DNA of 64,000 nucleotides from Streptomyces sp. NBC_01314 (lineage in GTDB: Bacteria > Actinomycetota > Actinomycetes > Streptomycetales > Streptomycetaceae). Within the stretch, counting starts at the first letter, position 1; each line of letters starts with the position of its first letter. The stretch is from the NCBI RefSeq assembly GCF_041435215.1, contig NZ_CP108394.1, positions 10,788,001 to 10,852,000 on the forward strand. The letters are read 5' to 3'. Position numbers and translations under genes: made by a program. Shown here one piece after another: positions 26,115 through 34,402 of this stretch. The notes beneath the pieces were generated by a model. The model saw only the letters and a program-made list of their open reading frames with translations. It ran no database searches and was not told the origin of the DNA.

Positions 26115-26675
26115 TCAAGCGGTTCGCAGGGCGAGGCTCATCAGGATCGCGTCCCGGTCGTCGCCCGGGGCGATCCGCAACGCGCCGGGCCAGCGGCCGA
26201 CCTCCACCCAGCCCACCTTGCGGTAGAACTCCTCCAGGCCCACGCCGCCCCGGGTGGAGAGCGAGAGCCGCTCCAGGCCCATCTCGTCCCGGGCGATGTC
26301 ATGGACGCGGTGCATCAGAGCGGTGCCGATCCCCAGGCCGCGGAAGCGCGGATGCGTCTGGACGTGGTTGACCGTGCCGCAGTGCGCGCCGAGCGGATGC
26401 GGCTCCCGGCGGACGATCAGCCAGCCGGCGAGTGAGCCGCCGACGGTGGCGACGAGCAGTCTGCCGTGCCCGGGGTGAAGCCCGTGGACGAGCGAGTCCA
26501 CCACGGGACCCACGTCGTGTGCGCTCACCGGCAGGGGCGGGAACTCGGTGGCGAGGACCGCGCCACCGGCGTTCGCCACGACCTCCCAGCAGCCGACGAT
26601 CTCCTCTCTGAGCCCCGGGGCGACCTCCTCGGGTCTGGTCAACTGCAGGAACTCCGAGACTTGATGCACCGTCAT
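26115..26675 (-). CDS. GNAT N-acetyltransferase
   Basis: A 186-residue GNAT. Strand beta4 and motif A read VNHVQTHPRFRGLGIGTALMHRVHDIA (about residues 104-130) with the acetyl-CoA loop RFRGLGIG; motif B contains LSLSTRGGVGLEEFYRKVGWVEVGRWPGAL. Family members acetylate small amines; the substrate is unknown. ATG at 26675 is used; an in-frame GTG at 26702 is possible, and neither has a strong ribosome site. The response regulator stop is 33 bases upstream on the same strand, so it may be the last gene of that unit. Confidence 0.88.
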   Translation of the reverse strand: MTVHQVSEFLQLTRPEEVAPGLREEIVGCWEVVANAGGAVLATEFPPLPVSAHDVGPVVDSLVHGLHPGHGRLLVATVGGSLAGWLIVRREPHPLGAHCGTVNHVQTHPRFRGLGIGTALMHRVHDIARDEMGLERLSLSTRGGVGLEEFYRKVGWVEVGRWPGALRIAPGDDRDAILMSLALRTA

Positions 26676-26707
26676 GTCGGTCAGCCTCGCACACACGGGC
26701 ACGGCGG

Positions 26708-27376
26708 CTACGGCTTCGCCCTGACCAGCCCCGCGTCGTACGCCATGATCACGGCCTGGATGCGGTCGCGGGCGCCGATCTTGGCGAGGACGCGGCCGAC
26801 GTGCTTCTTCACGGTGGATTCGGTGAGGACGAGCCGTTCGGCGATCTCCGCGTTGGTCCAGCCCTGGCCGATGGCGACCAGCACCTCGTGTTCGCGGTCG
26901 CTGAGGGTCCCCAGCCGGGGGTCGGCCGGGAGAGGGGTGCCGGTGGGGGCGAGCACCTGGTGGGCGTAGGCGTCCAGGAGCCGCCGGGTGAGGCTGGGGG
27001 CCACGACGGCGTCCCCGGTGGCGACCGCGTGGATGCCGGCGACGAGTTCCTCGGGGCGCGCGTCCTTGAGGAGGAAACCGCTGGCGCCGGACCGCAGCCC
27101 TTCGTACGCGTATTCGTCGAGGTCGAAGGTGGTCACGATGAGGACGCGGCTGCGGCCCCCGGAGGCGACGATCCGGCGGGTCGCCTCCAGCCCGTCCATC
27201 CCGGGCATGCGGATGTCCATGAGGACGACGTCGGGGCGTAGCCGCGCGGTGAGCCGGACGGCTTCGGCGCCGTGCTCGGCCTCGCCGACCGGAGTGAGGC
27301 CGGGGGTGCCCTGGAGGAGCATGCGGAAGCCGAGGCGTTGCAGCGGCTGGTCGTCGGCGATCAGCACGGTGGTCAT
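26708..27376 (-). CDS. NarL/LuxR-family response regulator
   Basis: A 222-residue response regulator. The receiver domain (about residues 1-120) has LIADDQPLQRLG with the acidic pair, the phosphoacceptor in VVLMDIRMPGMDG, and FLLKDARPEELV with the conserved lysine. The C-terminal LuxR helix-turn-helix reads LSDREHEVLVAIGQGWTNAEIAERLVLTESTVKKHV. Its ATG overlaps the kinase stop (ATGA at 27373-27376), so the two are translationally coupled. It probably controls the ABC exporter encoded upstream in the same orientation. Confidence 0.95.
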   Translation of the reverse strand: MTTVLIADDQPLQRLGFRMLLQGTPGLTPVGEAEHGAEAVRLTARLRPDVVLMDIRMPGMDGLEATRRIVASGGRSRVLIVTTFDLDEYAYEGLRSGASGFLLKDARPEELVAGIHAVATGDAVVAPSLTRRLLDAYAHQVLAPTGTPLPADPRLGTLSDREHEVLVAIGQGWTNAEIAERLVLTESTVKKHVGRVLAKIGARDRIQAVIMAYDAGLVRAKP

Positions 27377-28740
27377 GGCAGATGATCTCCTGATGCCGAC
27401 AGGACGGGTGGTCCGGGGGGTACGTCCAGCAGGACGTCCACGATCCAGCCGTGTCCGGTGTCGCGGGGGCCGATGGTTACGGTGCCGCCGTACATGGCGG
27501 CCCGCTGCCGGACGCCGACCAGACCGTGCCCCGGGCCGTCGGTGCCCGGCCCCGGCCCCGCCCGGCCGGGCGACCCCGTCGCCGCGCCGGTGTCGGCGAC
27601 CCGGACGCGTACGGTGGCGGCCTCGGCGCTCACCCCGACCTCGGCCGCGGAGCCCGTACCGGCGTGCTTGAGCGTGTTGGTCAGGGCCTCCTGGACGATG
27701 CGGTACACGGTGAGCTGGACGCCGCTGCCCAGCGCGCCCAGGTCCCCCACGGTCCGATAGGTCACGGGCAGGCCCGCCGCGCGGACCCGCGCCAGCAGGG
27801 GGTCCAGGTCGCGGATGCCCGGCTGCGGGCCGAGCAGCCGCTCGTCGTCCTGGCCCTCGCGCAGGACCCCCAGGACGCGGCGGAGTTCTCCCATGGCCTG
27901 CCGGCCGGTGTCGCCGAGGAGACGCAGGGCCTCGGCCGACTCTTCGTTGTTGTGGGCGGCGAGGGTGGCGGCGCCGTCGGCGAGGCCGACCATGACGGAC
28001 AGGTTGTGGCCGACGATGTCGTGCATCTCGCGGGCCACCCGGGCGCGCTCGGCGGCGGCCGTGAGCCGGACGCGCTGGTCGCGTTCGACCTCCAGGCGGG
28101 TGGCCCGGTCCTCCAGCGTCACCAGGTACATCCGGCGGATGCGGAGGGTGAGGCCGAGGGTGACGGACGCCATGGCTGTGCCCAGCAGGAAGAAGAGCCC
28201 GAGCAGCGGATGCTCCACCTGTCCCAGGAGCCAGACCGCGAGGGCCAGTTCACCGACGGTCACCGCCACGGCCCAGCCCAGCGCCCGCAGGGAGCCGTGC
28301 AGGGCCAGGCTGTACAGGGCGACGAGCATGCTGACACCGGCCTGCTGCCACACGTCCAGCGACCACTGGACGAGGGAGACCACCGCGATCACGAAGTAGG
28401 TGACGGCCGGGGCCCGGCGCCGCCACCACAGCGGGGTGATCAGCGCGGCCGCGAGGACGAACGGGACGGCGGCGGGCAGGTCGGTGCGGTACGCGGTCTC
28501 CCCGAACGGGCCGCCGTCGCCGCCGTGGGTGAGGAGGTCGGGCAGGCTGAGCAGGGCCACGACCAGCACCACCGCGGTGTCGAGCAGCCAGGGGTGCCGC
28601 CGGTCCAGCAGCTGCCGTCGGTGCTGTCCGTGCAGCATGCGGCCCAGGACCGGGTGCCAGGCGGCGTCGAACCCCGGGGACGGCGGGAGTGCCGTACCCG
28701 GGGCGGTCTCCGCGGCGGGTGACGCGCGGTGCGGACTCAT
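27373..28740 (-). CDS. Sensor histidine kinase, HisKA_3 type
   Basis: A 455-residue membrane kinase. About six hydrophobic segments lie between residues 45 and 195 (LLDTAVVLVVALLSLPDLL, AVPFVLAAALITPLWW and others). The dimerisation helix with the phosphoacceptor is ERARVAREMHDIVGHNLSVMVGLAD (about residues 235-260). The ATPase has VQLTVYRIVQEALTNTLKHA and GHGLVGVRQRAAMYGG. No large extracellular domain is visible, as in intramembrane-sensing kinases linked to ABC exporters. The start may be ATG at 28740 or 28749. An ABC permease gene ends 87 bases upstream. Confidence 0.93.
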   Translation of the reverse strand: MSPHRASPAAETAPGTALPPSPGFDAAWHPVLGRMLHGQHRRQLLDRRHPWLLDTAVVLVVALLSLPDLLTHGGDGGPFGETAYRTDLPAAVPFVLAAALITPLWWRRRAPAVTYFVIAVVSLVQWSLDVWQQAGVSMLVALYSLALHGSLRALGWAVAVTVGELALAVWLLGQVEHPLLGLFFLLGTAMASVTLGLTLRIRRMYLVTLEDRATRLEVERDQRVRLTAAAERARVAREMHDIVGHNLSVMVGLADGAATLAAHNNEESAEALRLLGDTGRQAMGELRRVLGVLREGQDDERLLGPQPGIRDLDPLLARVRAAGLPVTYRTVGDLGALGSGVQLTVYRIVQEALTNTLKHAGTGSAAEVGVSAEAATVRVRVADTGAATGSPGRAGPGPGTDGPGHGLVGVRQRAAMYGGTVTIGPRDTGHGWIVDVLLDVPPGPPVLSASGDHLP

Positions 28741-28756
28741 GGTCCTCATTGTCCTC

Positions 28757-28836
28757 GGTCTCACAGGTCGGGCGTCCGTCGCCTCGCAGATCGGGCCCGG
28801 AGGTACAGGAGCCCGTGGTCTCACAGGTCAGGCGTC
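28757..28836. repeat. Imperfect 20 bp direct repeats around the permease stop
   Basis: GGTCTCACAGGTCGGGCGTC at 28757-28776 recurs with one change at 28817-28836, the latter overlapping the permease stop codon. A fainter third copy (CCTCGCAGATCGGGC) lies between. It looks like a local duplication of the 3' end of the permease gene in front of the kinase gene. Confidence 0.75.
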
Positions 28837-29658
28837 GGTGCGCACCAGTCGGTACGCCGCCCCCGCCAGGGTCAGGGCCACCCAGCCGGCGAAGACCGCG
28901 AGGCCCTGTCCGGGTGAGAGGGAGTCCGCGGACCCGGTGAGGGAGTAGACCGCCGACCCCGCGTTGCTGGGGAAGTAGGGGGTGATCGCGTCGTACCAGG
29001 AGTCCGGCAGCAGCGTGGCCAGGCCGGGGAGGATGAGCAGGATGCCGACCAGGGCCGCGATGGCTCCGGCGGAGGAGCGGAGCAGCACGCCGAGCGCCAC
29101 CCCGAACACGGCGACCAGACCGAGGTAGACACCGGCACCGGCCAGGCTGCGCAGCACCCCGTCGTCGCCGAGCGACAGGGAGATCTTCTCCCCGTCCAGG
29201 CCGGGACCGCCCAGCAGGAACGCGGTCAGCGCGCCGACCGTGGTGAGGACCAGCGCGATCATGCCGATCACGGCGCTCTTGGACCACAGCACCGGCAGCC
29301 GCCGCGGCACCGCGGCGAGCGTGGACCGGATCATCCCGGTGCTGTACTCGCCGGCCGACAGCAGCACCCCGAGGACGCCCACCGCCAGGGACGCGAAGGT
29401 CACGCCGGTCAGCGCCAGACTGACCGCGTCGATGTTGCCGGAGTTCGCTCCGGGCGGCCCGTCGGCGATGACGCCGGGGCTGTACGTGTAGGCGGCGATG
29501 GCCCCGAAGAGGACCAGCAGCACCAGGGCCACTCCGAGGGTGATCCAACTGGAGCGCAGCGACCAGAACTTGGCCCACTCCGAGCGCAGCACCCGGCGGC
29601 CCGTCACCTTGTGCACCGCGGTGCGGGCGGGGACCACGGAGAGATCGGTGGCGGTCAT
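28828..29658 (-). CDS. ABC transporter permease (ABC-2 type)
   Basis: A 276-residue integral membrane protein with six predicted helices, for example SSWITLGVALVLLVLFGAIAAY near residue 35, VSLALTGVTFASLAVGVLGVLL near 80, ALVGILLILPGLATLL near 205 and LAVFAGWVALTLAGAAYRL at the end. This is the layout of ABC-2 exporter subunits. RSEWAKFWSLRSSW before helix 1 is typical of these actinobacterial permeases. The ATG overlaps the ATPase stop (ATGA at 29655-29658). With the ATPase it forms an exporter, substrate unknown. Confidence 0.92.
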   Translation of the reverse strand: MTATDLSVVPARTAVHKVTGRRVLRSEWAKFWSLRSSWITLGVALVLLVLFGAIAAYTYSPGVIADGPPGANSGNIDAVSLALTGVTFASLAVGVLGVLLSAGEYSTGMIRSTLAAVPRRLPVLWSKSAVIGMIALVLTTVGALTAFLLGGPGLDGEKISLSLGDDGVLRSLAGAGVYLGLVAVFGVALGVLLRSSAGAIAALVGILLILPGLATLLPDSWYDAITPYFPSNAGSAVYSLTGSADSLSPGQGLAVFAGWVALTLAGAAYRLVRTDA

Positions 29659-30587
29659 CAGGCGGCCTTTCGCGCGGGCTCGGCGGGAGCGCTCTGGTAC
29701 TCGACGGCGTCGGCGGTGAGTTGCATGAAGGCCTCCTCCAAGGAGACGGCCTGCGGGGTGAGTTCGTACAACGGCACCCCGTGCTGGGCGGCGATCGCCC
29801 CGATCTCCCGGGCGTCCCGCCCGGCGACGATCAGTTCCTCGGTGGCGGAGGAGCTGATGGTGACGTCCGGACCGGCCAGCAGCGAGCGCAGCTTCAACGT
29901 CTCGGTGGTGGCGACCTTCACACCGCCGCCGCCCGCGTCCCGGACGAAGTCGTCGACGGTCGTGTCCGCCAGCAGCCGCCCCCGCCCGATGATCACCAGG
30001 TGGTCGGCGATCAGCGCGGTCTCGCTCATCAGGTGCGAGGAGAGCATCACGGCCCGGCCCTCGTCGGCCAGCCGACGCAGGAGGTTGCGCACCCACAGCA
30101 CGCCCTCCGGGTCGAGACCGTTGACCGGCTCGTCGAGCATCACGACCGCGGGGTCGCCGAGCAGGGCGGCGGCGATCCCGAGCCGCTGTCCCATGCCGAG
30201 GGAGAAGGCGCCCACCCGCTTGCCGGCCACGCTGGTCAACCCGGCCAGCTCCATCACCTCGTCCACCCGGTGGCGCGCGATGCCGTGCGTGTGCGCGAGC
30301 GCCATCAGATGATTGAACGCGGTCCGTCCGGGGTGGACCGACTTGGCCTCCAGCAGCGAGCCGATCTCGTGCAGCGGCGCCGCGTGCCGGGCGTAGGACC
30401 GCCCGTTGACGGTGACCGTGCCCCCGGTGGGGGAGTCCAGCCCGATGACCATGCGCATGGTGGTGGACTTGCCCGCGCCATTGGGGCCCAGGAAGCCGGT
30501 CACCTCACCGGCCTTGACGGTGAAACTCAGGCGGTCGACCACCGTCTTGTCCCCGTACCGCTTCGTCAGCTCACGCGCTTCGATCAT
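29658..30587 (-). CDS. ABC transporter ATP-binding protein
   Basis: A 309-residue ATPase. Walker A is GPNGAGKST (about residues 34-42), the signature is FSLGMGQRLGIAAALLGDP, Walker B is VVMLDEPVNGLDPEG, and the switch histidine is in MLSSHLMSE. The C-terminal 90 residues follow the DrrA/NatA type. AGGAAGG precedes the ATG at 30587. It is first in a probable operon of ATPase, permease, histidine kinase and response regulator, a layout typical of self-regulated drug or peptide exporters. Confidence 0.95.
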   Translation of the reverse strand: MIEARELTKRYGDKTVVDRLSFTVKAGEVTGFLGPNGAGKSTTMRMVIGLDSPTGGTVTVNGRSYARHAAPLHEIGSLLEAKSVHPGRTAFNHLMALAHTHGIARHRVDEVMELAGLTSVAGKRVGAFSLGMGQRLGIAAALLGDPAVVMLDEPVNGLDPEGVLWVRNLLRRLADEGRAVMLSSHLMSETALIADHLVIIGRGRLLADTTVDDFVRDAGGGGVKVATTETLKLRSLLAGPDVTISSSATEELIVAGRDAREIGAIAAQHGVPLYELTPQAVSLEEAFMQLTADAVEYQSAPAEPARKAA

Positions 30588-30797
30588 GGCTGTGGGCCTT
30601 CCTCGCCTCGAACCGGGCCGCGATTTCCCACGACCTCCGTGTTCGAAACTACGAGCCCGCCTGCCCGCGCCCCTGGGACCGCGGGGGACACTTCGGCGCC
30701 CCAGTGGTACCGCGGTACCACTCGGAGATCCACCCGCACGACACGGCGGCATCCGCACCGGCCTCCTGCCGTCGCGGTGCCGCTGCGACGTGGCCGC

Positions 30798-31709
30798 TCA
30801 GCGTCGTACCCCGCGAGCCCTCCGGCGGGCGCCCAGCAGTGTCCGCGCCGTGCCCACCACCGGCGGGGACGCCGAACCACGCAGCAGTCCCGCACCCCGC
30901 GCGAACGCCGCGTCCGCGGTCAGCAACTCGATGTCGATGAAAGCCCGCAGCAACACGCCGTTGGGGCCGGTCGTGAGGACGGGCATTTTCCCGGCCGCCC
31001 GCAGGCAGACGCGGGCCGCCTCGGTCTGATCCTCCACCAACTCCCGTACGGCCGCCGACTCCCGGCCCTCGGCGAGATCCTCCGCCGTGACCGAGAAGCG
31101 TTCCAGCGTCTGCGTCGGGATGCCCAGGCGGCCTTCCGGCAGGTCCTCGGCCAGGTCGTTGACGAAGTCCAGCCGCTGGCTGCCGTCGATGAGCGTCCGG
31201 CAGGCCGCGCGGAACCGCCCGTCGTGGCCCTCCGGGCCCAGCAGCGAAGCGACCAGCATGAACGCGGGCAGCGAATAGGCGTCCAGGTAGGCCTGGTAGT
31301 CGGCCTCGGTGGCGAACCCGCTGAACTCCAACTCGGCGGTGGCGGTGGACAGGTACTCCTCCACGGCCACGCGCAGCCGCGGATACGCCCCCGTGGTGTG
31401 CACGAGGGCGCGGATCAACGGATCGTCGCTCAGCCCCGTGTCCAGCGCTCGGCGCACCTCCCCCTCCCACGACGCCCACGCCGAGACCCGCTGGGGCCTC
31501 GGGCCGGTGTCCAGCAGGTCGTCCCCGTGGTGCATCACCGCCGTCGCCGCCACGACGTGGGGCAACATCGGCCGCGGCAACAGCAGTCGGGCCGCGAGAT
31601 ACGAGGTGCGCCGGCAACGCGCCACCAGGTCCCGCTGTACGTCGTAGTCCCTCCGCAACTCCGGCTCCCGCACACCCGCGGCGTCCAGGCTCTGCTTCCA
31701 CGCGCTCAT
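30798..31709 (-). CDS. Squalene/phytoene synthase-like prenyltransferase
   Basis: A 303-residue trans-isoprenyl diphosphate synthase of the squalene/phytoene synthase family. The first aspartate-rich motif is HHGDDLLDTG (residues 60-69), and the second is RLDFVNDLAEDLPEGRLGIP (about 180-200). Both can bind Mg-diphosphate. Head-to-head condensation of two C15 or C20 diphosphates is the family reaction. There is no carotenoid or hopanoid cluster next to it, so product and partner enzymes are unknown. The first motif differs from the usual DDxxD spacing of crtB. ATG at 31709 begins the conserved frame. Confidence 0.8.
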   Translation of the reverse strand: MSAWKQSLDAAGVREPELRRDYDVQRDLVARCRRTSYLAARLLLPRPMLPHVVAATAVMHHGDDLLDTGPRPQRVSAWASWEGEVRRALDTGLSDDPLIRALVHTTGAYPRLRVAVEEYLSTATAELEFSGFATEADYQAYLDAYSLPAFMLVASLLGPEGHDGRFRAACRTLIDGSQRLDFVNDLAEDLPEGRLGIPTQTLERFSVTAEDLAEGRESAAVRELVEDQTEAARVCLRAAGKMPVLTTGPNGVLLRAFIDIELLTADAAFARGAGLLRGSASPPVVGTARTLLGARRRARGVRR

Positions 31710-31887
31710 GCGCCGATCGTAGAGGGGCGTGCCGAGGCACGGCCGATGCCCCAGGACCTGCCGCTTCGGCTCTGGCACCGGGGCGGATGCCCCGCAGCCG
31801 CGGGCCATCTCCGCGTGTAAGGGGGTCGGCGCGAAGGGCCGGCGGCGCTGCCCGAACGCCAGTGAGCCCGCAGGCTACGTTGGCTCC

Positions 31888-32343
31888 ATGTACTCGACGC
31901 GGGTCTCCGGACATGTGAACGCCGCACGCGCGGACGTGTACCGGGCGCTTCTCGACGCGGACGCGATCGCGCGATGGCGGGTACCGGACGGGATGAGCAG
32001 TCATGTGCACGAGTTCGACGCCCGTGAGGGAGGCAGGTTCCGGGTCTCGCTCACCTACGACGCGCCGACCGGCACCGGCAAGTCGGCGTCCCACACCGAC
32101 ACGTACCACGGCCATTTCGCGAAGCTCGTGCCCGATGCGGAGGTGGTCGAAGTCCTCCGGTTCGAGACGGAGGACCCCGCGCTGCGCGACACGATGACGA
32201 TCACCACCGTGCTCACCGACGCGGACGGCGGCACCGATGTCCTCATCGTGCACGAAGGCATTCCCGACGCCGTGCCGGCCGCCGACAACGAGACGGGCAC
32301 ACGCATGGCGCTGGCCAACCTGGCCCGGCTCGTGGAGGCGTAG
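31888..32343 (+). CDS. SRPBCC/AHSA1-family protein
   Basis: A 151-residue START/Bet v1-like fold protein of the AHSA1 branch. Typical marks are VNAARADVYRALLDADAIARWRVPDGM at the start, FDAREGGRFRVSLTYD in the middle, and TDVLIVHEGIPDAVPAADNETGTRMALANLARLVE at the end. Such proteins bind hydrophobic ligands; most have no known role. The ATG at 31888 starts the conserved helix; no good ribosome site is seen. It is divergent from the prenyltransferase gene. Confidence 0.88.
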   Translation: MYSTRVSGHVNAARADVYRALLDADAIARWRVPDGMSSHVHEFDAREGGRFRVSLTYDAPTGTGKSASHTDTYHGHFAKLVPDAEVVEVLRFETEDPALRDTMTITTVLTDADGGTDVLIVHEGIPDAVPAADNETGTRMALANLARLVEA

Positions 32344-32698
32344 GCACCGAGGTTCGCGGTGCCCGGAGGAGAGGATGATCGCGCCGGACCCGATCAGGAA
32401 GACGGCGGAGGAGTGCGTGGTAGACTCCCCTGCGCGGCGAGGCCGACGCCTCCGGGCAACGTCCCGAAGTCGGCCGCCGACCGCGACCGCGACCTCGTCG
32501 AAGCCTGCCGCGCCGCCCCGCACGACGAACCCTTGATCCACCCGGGCGCCGCGACCACCCTCATCCGCACCTACCTCGACCGTGCCCGCACCGGTGACTC
32601 GAACTCCCTGATCAGGCAGCAGATGTGACTGAGTGTGACGCGGCGGTCCCCTCAGATGGGGGTAGTGGATTAAGTGCGTCCGGTTCAGGGTGACGGAC
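32344..32698. other. 355-base gap before the ethylene-forming-enzyme homologue
   Basis: A plus-strand frame at about 32468-32628 reads protein-like (DLVEACRAAPHDEPLIHPGA, then LIRTYLDRARTGDSNSL) but has no ribosome site or recognised family. It may be a relic. The rest should hold the promoter of the next gene, which I could not define. Confidence 0.35.
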
Positions 32699-33742
32699 AT
32701 GACAGAACTGCAGACCTTCGTACTGCCCCCCACGGTTGACGGCAGTGACGTGGACAAGGCACTCGGCCAGGCACTGATCGCCGCCTGGCAGGGCGACGGC
32801 ATCTTCCAGATCCAGGCGACGCCGGAACAGGAAACCGCCACCGAGCGGGCCCTCGAAGCCTCCCGGGGTTTCTTCGGCCGCCCCTTCAAGGAGAAGGCCG
32901 GGCACGTGTCCGACGTCACCTACAGCGGGTACGTCGCGTCCGGGGAGGAGGAGACGGCCGGGGAGAAGGACGGCTCGGAGATCTTCACCGTCTGCCCCGA
33001 CATCCCCGAGGACGACGCCCGGGTCCTCGACAAGTGGCCGTGTCACGGCCCCGCTCCCTGGCCTTCCGAGCAGTACGCCGACGCCATGAAGAACTACCTG
33101 GGCACCGTGGGCGACATCGGCGAGCGCCTGCTCCGACTGGTCGCTCTGGGCCTCGGCCTGGACGACATGGACCACTTCACGAAGCTCACCGCGGACGGCT
33201 GGCACCACATGCGGGTCCTGCGCTTCCCGCAGGCGGACGCCACCTCCGAGCGGGGCATCGGCTCCCACACCGACTACGGTCTGCTGGTCATCGCGGTCCA
33301 GGACGACGTGGGTGGCCTCTACATCCGACCCCCGGTACCGGGGGAGTCGCGAGGCCGCAACTGGCTGCCCGACGAGTCCATGGCCGGACGGTACGAGAAC
33401 GAGGAGCCCTGGACCTTCGTCACCCCGGTCCCCTCGGTGTTCACCGTCTTCCCCGGTGACATCATGCAGTTCATCACCGGCGGAACCCTCCTCTCCACCC
33501 CGCACAAGGTGCGCCTGGCCGACCGCGAGAGGTACACCATCGCGTACTTCCACGAGCCGTCCTTCCAGGCCGTCGCCCGACCTCTGGAAGGGGGCGGGGC
33601 GGACGAGTTCATCCACTACGGCACGCACTTCACCAACATGTTCATGCGCTGCTACCCCGAACGCACCGCCACCGCGCGCATAGAGGCGGAGGACCGGCTC
33701 GCCGTCCTCGAACGCCTCCGCAAGGAGGCCCTCAACGCCTGA
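32699..33742 (+). CDS. efe: Ethylene-forming enzyme homologue (2-oxoglutarate/Fe(II) oxygenase)
   Basis: A 347-residue double-stranded beta-helix oxygenase that aligns end to end with the ethylene-forming enzyme (EFE) of Pseudomonas syringae (350 residues), starting with MTELQTFVLP versus MTNLQTFELP. Fe ligands are His190, Asp192 and His269 (P. syringae 189, 191, 268). The 2-oxoglutarate arginine is Arg278. Arginine-binding positions Glu84, Thr86, Arg172 and Tyr193 are kept, as are Phe284, Cys318 and Tyr319. One change is Tyr279 where EFE has Phe278. EFE turns 2-oxoglutarate into ethylene and CO2 and also hydroxylates L-arginine. ATG at 32699 has AGGG eight bases upstream. Confidence 0.9.
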   Translation: MTELQTFVLPPTVDGSDVDKALGQALIAAWQGDGIFQIQATPEQETATERALEASRGFFGRPFKEKAGHVSDVTYSGYVASGEEETAGEKDGSEIFTVCPDIPEDDARVLDKWPCHGPAPWPSEQYADAMKNYLGTVGDIGERLLRLVALGLGLDDMDHFTKLTADGWHHMRVLRFPQADATSERGIGSHTDYGLLVIAVQDDVGGLYIRPPVPGESRGRNWLPDESMAGRYENEEPWTFVTPVPSVFTVFPGDIMQFITGGTLLSTPHKVRLADRERYTIAYFHEPSFQAVARPLEGGGADEFIHYGTHFTNMFMRCYPERTATARIEAEDRLAVLERLRKEALNA

Positions 33743-33786
33743 ACCGCGTCCGAGGCGGGCCGTGTCGTGGCCCGGTACGCGGCGAA

Positions 33787-33810
33787 GCCGCCCGGCTACT
33801 GCCGGGCGGC
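33787..33810 (+). terminator. Stem-loop terminator after efe
   Basis: GCCGCCCGG (33787-33795) and CCGGGCGGC (33802-33810) form a perfect 9 bp GC stem with loop CTACTG, 44 bases past the efe stop. It has no T-run, as is common in Streptomyces. Confidence 0.65.
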
Positions 33811-33899
33811 GACCGGCTCCGGCGCCTTTCGCCGCCTTCGCACAGCGCGATCAGGGCCTGCGTCGGGCCGCGGTCACGAGGAAGGTGGTGTCGGTGTCT

Positions 33900-34371
33900 G
33901 CATGATCAGGCCGCCGTGAGATGGCCGGCCGTGCGGGTGCCCGCGTGCGGGTTCGGGATCGCCGAGCAGAAGGCCTCCTTGACCGCTCTCGTCGTGCGGG
34001 GGAACAGGAGCTCAGCACCGTGGAGTCGAACTCGCCGTCGCCGAAGAGGAGATCGCAGGCGTCGCCGCTGACGACCCGACAGTGCGGGAACCGGGTCAGG
34101 GCGGCGTCGACCATGGTTTGACTGCTGTCGACGCCGACCAGGTTGCTCCCGAGCCGGGAGAGCTACGCGACGACGCGCCCGGTTCCGCAACCGATGTCCG
34201 CGTGCTCTCCCACAGCGCTGCCGAGCGGGCGGTAGGTGGCCTCACGCACGAGCCGACCGCTCTTGCTCTCCTCCGCCTTCCGGAGACAGGCGATGAAGTC
34301 CCCGGGCGTACCGGACGAGTCGACGTCGTCGAAGCAGTCGGAGAGACGTGCGGCCTTCTCGTCCTGAGTTC
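33900..34371 (-). pseudogene. Broken SAM-dependent methyltransferase gene
   Basis: The minus strand reads a class I methyltransferase: ACLRKAEESKSGRLVREATY, then motif I ADIGCGTGRVVA, immediately interrupted by TAG (34166-34168), then LSRLGSNLVGVDSSQTMVDAAL, FPHCRVVSGDACDLLF and GDGEFDSTVLSS. After this the homologous reading appears to shift frame and is lost. One base change (GAG to TAG) explains the stop. No start codon with a ribosome site is visible. The enzyme is dead unless the stop is read through. Confidence 0.68.
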
Positions 34372-34402
34372 TCTCCCCTCCGTGCCGCCCGCGGATCGGT
34401 GT

